Assembly: GCF_000303155.1 (NCBI RefSeq)
Contig: NC_018719.1
Span: forward strand, 248,001 to 312,000
Direction: 5' to 3'
Length of the DNA: 64,000 nucleotides
Origin: Candidatus Nitrososphaera gargensis Ga9.2
Lineage (GTDB): Archaea > Thermoproteota > Nitrososphaeria > Nitrososphaerales > Nitrososphaeraceae
The notes below the pieces were generated by a model. It searched no databases. It had not been told where the DNA came from and saw only the letters and a program-made list of their open reading frames with translations. The position numbers were made by a program, and so were the translations under genes. Shown here piece after piece: positions 59,208 to 64,000 of this stretch. Within the stretch, counting starts at the first letter, position 1, and the number at the start of each line of letters is the position of its first letter.

Positions 59208-60284
59208 TTGTACCAAATCATCTATAAGACCATAAGCCATAAAATTTCTCCCGGCTTGCAGCTCTCGTTTCTCAACAGAAAGATGTGTTGGCTTTATTTT
59301 GTTGTTACTTCCTTTTTGCTAGCAGGAACATTTTCGCTCAATGCCTACGGGGCAGGAGGTCACGACCTTCCTCCCTCAAGCATAGGCGACAGGCAGGTCT
59401 TTCTCAGCTTTAGTGCACCGTCTATTGCTGACCCTTCAGATAGGATAGCGATGTCGTATTCATTTATGGACAAGGCCACGGGCAAGAACGTGCAGCATGT
59501 GACATACTTTCTTACAATATCAAATCCTCAGGGCAAGCAGACCTTCTCAGAGGTGCTTCACGGACACGATGGGACTGTAAATGTGCAGTTTAGACCCGGT
59601 GAAGGACAATACAAAGTGAACGCCAACTACGACAACCTTGCCGCTAGCTATGTTGCAGACCAGGCAGGCGTCATAACGGTTTCTGGACCTGTGTTTAACG
59701 AGCAGGGCAGCTACAAGGTAAACATAGAGGTAAATGGCATAGATTATGACAACACATTTCTGCCTGAGCCTATAAAATATGAATATCCACTCGTTGTTGC
59801 CGCAGCGCAAAAGTTCGCCGTTCCATATGTAGAAATGGCCTTCAATGTCAACGTGTCATCTCCATTACAGGTCGAAAATGTTGAATTCAAGCCTGAAAAC
59901 AAGCAGCTTATGATTCAGTATTCTGGAGTAGAGTGGCAGCATTTTGACGACTTTCAAGTCTACGTCGAAATTCCAAGAGAAATGATGTCCGGTCCTTTTA
60001 CAGCTATCTTTAATGGAATGGAGCTGATGGTCAGGGAAGAACAGAAGGACGGCAGAACAACAACTCTCATCCTCAATGGGACCCACCTTGACCTGATGCA
60101 AATGAACCAATCGGGCGACAGCATGGGCGGAATGGATATGGGAGAATCACAGCAACAAAATGCAATAGTGATAACGGCTACAAGTGTTGTGCCTGAATTT
60201 CCGCTGACCCTTCCTCTTGCTGCAGTCGCCATCGCATCGGCTATAGTGCTTGCAAGTAAATTCAAAGGTCGGCCTTCGTTTTAG
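59208..60284 (+). CDS. Secreted surface protein with PEF-type C-terminal sorting tail (358 aa)
   Basis: An N-terminal signal (FVVTSFLLAGTFSLNAYGAG) is followed by beta-rich exported domains and a C-terminal VVPEF, hydrophobic helix (LAAVAIASAIVLASKF), and KGR tail. This is the PEF-CTERM layout recognised in this phylum by archaeosortase-like systems. A Met-rich MGGMDMGE near residue 315 may bind metal. ATG start uncertain; ATG 59281 gives a shorter signal. Confidence 0.7.
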   Translation: MYQIIYKTISHKISPGLQLSFLNRKMCWLYFVVTSFLLAGTFSLNAYGAGGHDLPPSSIGDRQVFLSFSAPSIADPSDRIAMSYSFMDKATGKNVQHVTYFLTISNPQGKQTFSEVLHGHDGTVNVQFRPGEGQYKVNANYDNLAASYVADQAGVITVSGPVFNEQGSYKVNIEVNGIDYDNTFLPEPIKYEYPLVVAAAQKFAVPYVEMAFNVNVSSPLQVENVEFKPENKQLMIQYSGVEWQHFDDFQVYVEIPREMMSGPFTAIFNGMELMVREEQKDGRTTTLILNGTHLDLMQMNQSGDSMGGMDMGESQQQNAIVITATSVVPEFPLTLPLAAVAIASAIVLASKFKGRPSF

Positions 60285-60382
60285 CAATCTGTGCCGGAGA
60301 GCCCATTCGATACTTTGTCAGGATAGGACCTATACTACTAGCATACTCTGCCCATAAATAAAATAATGGCCATCAAGCTGGC

Positions 60383-60727
60383 ATGTCAACTGCAACCCTT
60401 CAAAATACGAAATGGCAAAGCTGCATAGATGCCTGTATGAGATGCGCCGAAGCATGCGAGTTCTGCGCTACTTCTGACCTGCGAGAGCAAGATGTGAAAA
60501 TGATGGCAACTTGCGCACAAATCAACCGAGAGTGCGCAGTTGTCTGCTGGACTTCTGCGTCACTTATGTCAATGGACAGCCAGTTTGCAAAGCAGTTTTG
60601 CAGACTGTGCGCCGATATCTGCGATGCTTGCGCTCAGGAATGCGATAGACACAATGTTGACCACTGCAAAAGGTGCGCTCAGGCTTGCCGAAGCTGTGCC
60701 GAAGAATGTAGAAGGATGGCTCGATAA
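60383..60727 (+). CDS. Four-helix-bundle copper-binding protein (Csp/DUF326, 114 aa)
   Basis: Many Cys in CxxxC spacing along helices (CIDACMRCAEACEFC, CRLCADICDACAQECD, CAQACRSCAEEC) are the mark of the Csp copper-storage family, in which Cys thiolates bind many Cu(I) ions inside a bundle. No signal peptide, so it is cytosolic. Copper handling is a key need in these organisms, which run copper-rich electron transport. Leaderless start at ATG 60383. Confidence 0.85.
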   Translation: MSTATLQNTKWQSCIDACMRCAEACEFCATSDLREQDVKMMATCAQINRECAVVCWTSASLMSMDSQFAKQFCRLCADICDACAQECDRHNVDHCKRCAQACRSCAEECRRMAR

Positions 60728-60764
60728 GAGCCAATCCAAATTTTTTATCCTTCTAGACTACTAC

Positions 60765-61432
60765 CTAACCTGCTGCCATTGCCGCCTCCTTTTGACTTGA
60801 TACACTTGCTCTTTTGATAGCTGCCAATGCTAGAATAGCAGCCAACCCCGCGATAGCTGCAGCGCCTATGAACGCCAGATGGAAGCCACTGTTTAGCGCC
60901 TCAACCGATCCAATTCCATTATTTTCGGCTTGGAATGTCTGAGCGGAAGCAACTGCAACCATGATAGCCAACCCAAGTGCCGAGCCAATCTGGTAGCTCG
61001 TGTTCACAATCCCGGATGCCAGCCCTGACTCCTCCTTCCTTGCATGAGATACCGCAGCGGTTAGCACTGGGATGTATGCCAGAGACATCCCCGCTGCAGC
61101 AACTAGCGAAGCTAGAAGCACATGCGTCACGAAAGTGGTGCTGCTAGACGGCGTTGCCGCGAAGAGGAGCATTGCAACTGCCAACAGCCCTAGACCTGCA
61201 ACCATGCTGGTTTTTACACTAAGACGGCTGATGAGACGCGAGGAAGCACCTATCATCAGGATCATGATTGCGGCAGTCATTGGCAAAAGCGCAAGTCCAC
61301 TCTCAAATGCGCCGTACCCTTGTATCTGCTGCAGAGATTCAGGAAGAACCACATGGGTATCCATACAGCTCCAAGCAGTGTCATCACTATATTGCTTGCC
61401 AGCAGGTTGTGAACTCTGAATATTTGCAGGGG
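60765..61432 (-). pseudogene. MFS (DHA2-like) transporter, C-terminal part, frameshifted
   Basis: Transmembrane helices and motif C-like GLASGIVNTSYQIGSALGLA identify the C-terminal half of a drug-proton antiporter. A frame break near 61345 separates FRVHNLLASNIVMTLLGAVW (other frame) from LQQIQGYGAFESGLALLP. The upstream half is gone, replaced by repeat copy 3. Confidence 0.8.
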
Positions 61433-61508
61433 CACCGGTAACTTGGCGGGAGATGAGCATAATTTTGCGCAGTAAATCCGGGTGATCTCCACTTAAGTTA
61501 CCAGAACC
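61433..61508 (-). repeat. 76-bp palindromic repeat, copy 3 (inverted)
   Basis: The complement of copy 2 appears identical over its length. It replaces the 5' part of the MFS gene. Confidence 0.92.
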
Positions 61509-61758
61509 GGAGTTATTGTAGCCCACCTATTATTGGCCGGACAAACCATACGGCTGCATGGCCCCTGACTGTCTCTCCACTCAGGTCACAACAGAACTTG
61601 GACACAACAGTGCAAAAATATCCTAATAAATCGATAGTCCCAGTCGGTAACTGTTAGATTGGTATCAAGAACAGTCACCGACTAAGTCTATTCTGGATGT
61701 CATAGAATCCTTTCATCTCTTCTCACTAAAAACATGACAGTTATTTTACCGGACAATG

Positions 61759-61848
61759 CTATATAGACAATATCTTGACTATAAACAGGACAATAGCTGC
61801 CATGAATATTGCTCCTGCCACCAAAGCCAACCGTGGAAATTTAATCAC
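61759..61848 (-). CDS. Single-span membrane peptide (29 aa)
   Basis: GTG 61848 reads VIKFPRLALVAGAIFMAAIV then LFIVKILSI. One hydrophobic helix with a basic start. Only length and hydrophobicity support it. The surrounding 61509-61758 and 61849-62022 hold no other gene. Confidence 0.35.
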   Translation of the reverse strand: MIKFPRLALVAGAIFMAAIVLFIVKILSI

Positions 61849-62022
61849 TTGCTATTCACCAATTCATATCTTGGCCGTGACGGCCGTCCCTCTTCGCCCT
61901 ATATCTTGAACAGATGATGCCTTCGCACACCAATTTTATTCAGCTGTATCCAGCCGAGATTATCATCTTCTATGAGGGTGACAAAATGCTTTTGGTACAA
62001 TCTACTAAATTCAGAACCAACG

Positions 62023-62136
62023 TCAGTTCAAGCTCGTGATGATCATGTATCCGTAGCCAGACAACAGAGCGCCTACAATCACCCATCCCACCATTGCATA
62101 TCTTCTAGTATCAATTAGACACGCTACACACACCAT
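62023..62136 (-). CDS. Single-span membrane peptide (37 aa)
   Basis: ATG 62136 reads MVCVACLIDTRRYAMVGWVI then VGALLSGYGYMII; one helix. In line with the small membrane gene at 62204-62458 on the same strand. Confidence 0.4.
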   Translation of the reverse strand: MVCVACLIDTRRYAMVGWVIVGALLSGYGYMIITSLN

Positions 62137-62203
62137 TAGTTACTGCAACCATATTTTTAAGGTTGACAACTTTTCTCAGATGATACTATACTCACACTAG
62201 ATC

Positions 62204-62458
62204 TTAGTTCTTGCTCGATGCTCCAGTTCCCTCTTTTGTACCATTTCTGTTACTACCATCATTCATGAACAAGGCCAGCAAGGTGAAGGGAATAGATACT
62301 ATCCCGCTTATCATTAATAAAATATGAACAGATGTCTCATCGTATGGAAAGCCGAACAACGGAAGGAACGGTATCGGAAACATCACGACTATCCAGATTC
62401 CCACTACCACGGCAAGCATCTTCCACCTTTGCTTAAGCCTTGCTCTGATAGTCGCCAT
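62204..62458 (-). CDS. Two-span membrane protein (84 aa)
   Basis: Basic start (RARLKQRWK), helix 1 AVVVGIWIVVMFPIPFLP, helix 2 ILLMISGIVSIPFTLLAL, and a polar tail. Fits a small integral membrane subunit; no family named. Divergent to the HTH gene at 62574. Confidence 0.6.
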   Translation of the reverse strand: MATIRARLKQRWKMLAVVVGIWIVVMFPIPFLPLFGFPYDETSVHILLMISGIVSIPFTLLALFMNDGSNRNGTKEGTGASSKN

Positions 62459-62573
62459 TCATCTATGCATAGGTTAGGGCTCTGACGTAAATTGGCCTTT
62501 TGGTACGATTAACTAAAGTCTTGCCCGTTAACTAATTAACTGGCATTATGACGTCGATCCATGGTCTCTCGCT

Positions 62574-63110
62574 TTGCCTTTCGAGGACAGCACCAAGGAC
62601 AGAGTGTACAGCTTTATTGCGAGCAATCCAGGCTCTTACTTCAGAGAAATTCTGCGGTCGTTGGAGATAGGCACAGGCAACCTCCAGTATGCAATCGAGC
62701 TGCTTGAACGTGAGGGAAAAATAACTGCGATTCGGGTCGGTGCTTACAAGCACTTCTATCCATCTGATGTTGATGAGGAAAAGAAGAAGATCCTTGGCAT
62801 TCTGTCACAGGAATCTCCAAGAGAAATACTGCTGTTTCTCTCAAGAAAACCCGGTGCTTGCCAGACAGAGGTTGCCAGAGAGATAAAATGCTCTTCGCCT
62901 ACGGCGCGGTGGTATCTTGTCAGACTTGAGTCCCTTGGATTGATTTGGAGCAGAAAACAAGGAGTGGAGGTAAAGTATTATGCAAATACCTCTATTCCTG
63001 AGCTGGCAAATCTCCTGAAGGCATACCGTCCTAGTATCTGGAGCAAGTACGCTGACAGAATGGCCGACATGCTCAGAACTTTCGATGCTGAAGGAGATGA
63101 AAAGCGATAG
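62574..63110 (+). CDS. Double winged-helix transcription regulator (178 aa)
   Basis: Two HTH units: residues about 10-55 (DRVYSFIASNPGSYFREILR...LQYAIELLEREGKI) and about 82-130 (REILLFLSRKPGACQTEVAR...ARWYLVRLESLGLI). This tandem winged-helix type is common in archaea. Its TTG start overlaps no gene, and the following membrane gene begins immediately after its stop. It may control that gene and the divergent membrane gene. Confidence 0.8.
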   Translation: MPFEDSTKDRVYSFIASNPGSYFREILRSLEIGTGNLQYAIELLEREGKITAIRVGAYKHFYPSDVDEEKKKILGILSQESPREILLFLSRKPGACQTEVAREIKCSSPTARWYLVRLESLGLIWSRKQGVEVKYYANTSIPELANLLKAYRPSIWSKYADRMADMLRTFDAEGDEKR

Positions 63111-63416
63111 ATGCAAATTTTCAGCATTTTTGATATATTTGCGCAGAGTCACCATGGATTTTGGTGGGAGGTGTTCAGCCTAGGAAGCGCAGGACTTGCA
63201 GTAATATTGCTTGCTATAGCGATATTCGCATACAAGCGGCACAAGCTTGTACGGCTTGTACCTCTCTCAGCAGCATTTGGCCTGTTCATATTGAGGGTTG
63301 GCTTGCTTCATCTGGATAGCCTTTACCCGATGTTGGAATCAGAGCTGCAAGTTGCATCCGTCGCTACTGACTTTGGAATGCTATCGATGCTATTTCTAGC
63401 TGTAATTAGGAAGTAG
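63111..63416 (+). CDS. Three-span membrane protein (101 aa)
   Basis: Helices at about 21-40 (VFSLGSAGLAVILLAIAIFA), 48-65 and 80-98 (VASVATDFGMLSMLFLAVI). The ATG directly follows the regulator's stop, so the pair is co-translated. Function unknown. Confidence 0.65.
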   Translation: MQIFSIFDIFAQSHHGFWWEVFSLGSAGLAVILLAIAIFAYKRHKLVRLVPLSAAFGLFILRVGLLHLDSLYPMLESELQVASVATDFGMLSMLFLAVIRK

Positions 63417-63480
63417 ACAAAAAGTATCTTGTACCAACAGATTTTATAGTATTACTGATATATGAATACAAAATATAGAC

Positions 63481-63588
63481 ATGGTTCAAGCATCCTTTTT
63501 CTTCATTGTTGGTGGGCTGATTCTTCTCGTATTGCTTTTCTTGTTTTACATTTTCCCATACCATCATCTGCTCAGCATTCTCAAGTGA
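63481..63588 (+). CDS. Single-span membrane peptide (35 aa)
   Basis: ATG 63481 reads MVQASFFFIVGGLILLVLLF then LFYIFPYHHLL. One strong hydrophobic helix with two His after it. Supported only by its sequence. Confidence 0.4.
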   Translation: MVQASFFFIVGGLILLVLLFLFYIFPYHHLLSILK

Positions 63589-63698
63589 AAGTGAAAGATC
63601 AGACTTGAAGGATCCTATTAGGGGATTCTGCTCGGTTTTCAAGTAACATATAGACAATCCTTTTTGCCTCTGCCTTAGCTCCTCCTTTGCACCGCTAA

Positions 63699-63911
63699 TC
63701 ATATTGTGATCTTTGCTGTATCATGTGGCTTGATTCTGTCCCAAAACGCTCCCAAAATTAGACCAAGCAAGCCCCAGAATATGCTCATCGTGAACCTGCT
63801 AGCGAGCCTAAAACCGATTACCAAGTCCATCGGTGCAGTTATTTCGTCTGGGTTTGATGGCATTGCCACAAATGCCGTAATCAAAAACATCACAGTTGGC
63901 AAATCCCCCAT
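63699..63911 (-). CDS. Probable membrane protein (70 aa)
   Basis: Minus-strand frame: VMFLITAFVAMPS, then SIFWGLLGLILGAFWDRIKP; two hydrophobic segments and a polar tail are protein-like. A mirror plus-strand frame of equal length is less convincing. The remaining 89 bp of the window hold no identifiable feature. Confidence 0.45.
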   Translation of the reverse strand: MGDLPTVMFLITAFVAMPSNPDEITAPMDLVIGFRLASRFTMSIFWGLLGLILGAFWDRIKPHDTAKITI

Positions 63912-64000
63912 GACATAAAGATATCAGACGACCAGCAGACTGTGTATACCACGGATATTGATTCAGGAACTGTTTCAATTATCAATGCCACAAACAACAT

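Overview
The window looks like a chromosome segment of a soil-type ammonia-oxidising archaeon (Nitrososphaerota, Nitrososphaera-like). This is an inference from class I lysyl-tRNA synthetase, archaeal Elp3, leaderless genes behind TATA boxes, a PEF-type C-terminal sorting tail, DUF2795/zinc-finger small proteins and a Csp-type copper protein; no 16S or amo gene is present to prove it.

Region 1 (1-26004) is a provirus present as a direct tandem repeat. Bases 1-8143 repeat at 17730-26004, so the window opens inside one copy (A) and contains one full unit (B, 8144-26004, 17,861 bp). The early half of the unit has an HTH protein, an RHH-DUF5678 protein next to a retropepsin-like protease, divergently arranged RHH regulators with shared operators, a tyrosine integrase, a dense run of tiny zinc-finger genes and a DNA methyltransferase. 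The late half has an A32-type packaging ATPase, a likely double-jelly-roll major capsid protein, many single-span membrane proteins, and fibre-like and Thr/Pro-repeat proteins. No tail, terminase or portal gene is visible, so a tailless icosahedral virus with an internal membrane is the best reading. The copies look identical except for one extra 132-bp repeat unit in the last gene of copy B. The right edge falls exactly on the start codon of a small host gene.

Region 2 (26004-33117) is core metabolism and translation: malic enzyme and citrate synthase (one operon, minus strand), then purM, elp3 and class I lysS (plus strand).

Region 3 (33179-46248) is a type I CRISPR-Cas locus: 37 repeats and 36 spacers read leftward from a leader at 35943-36217, an adaptation operon csa1-cas1-cas2-cas4 reading right, a PIN/RHH toxin-antitoxin pair with a decayed second cas4 tail, and a convergent effector operon cas6-small subunit-cas7-cas5-cas3-large subunit reading left. 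It mixes I-A traits (Csa1, separate small subunit) with I-B traits (DevR/Cst2-like Cas7, fused HD-helicase Cas3).

Region 4 (46249-50927) is a graveyard: a restriction/methyltransferase tail, an orc1/cdc6 pseudogene split by an ISH3-like element with 5-bp target duplication, and an IS6-like element with 8-bp target duplication and a frameshifted transposase.

Region 5 (51050-64000) holds ordinary host genes (HAD phosphatase, DHH phosphoesterase, SDR, P-II, CBS, DUF2795, copper-binding Csp, small membrane proteins, an HTH regulator) interspersed with three copies of a 76-bp palindromic repeat. Each copy abuts a truncated gene (CtaA-like, MFS and two short ORFs), and there is also a DUF72 pseudogene.
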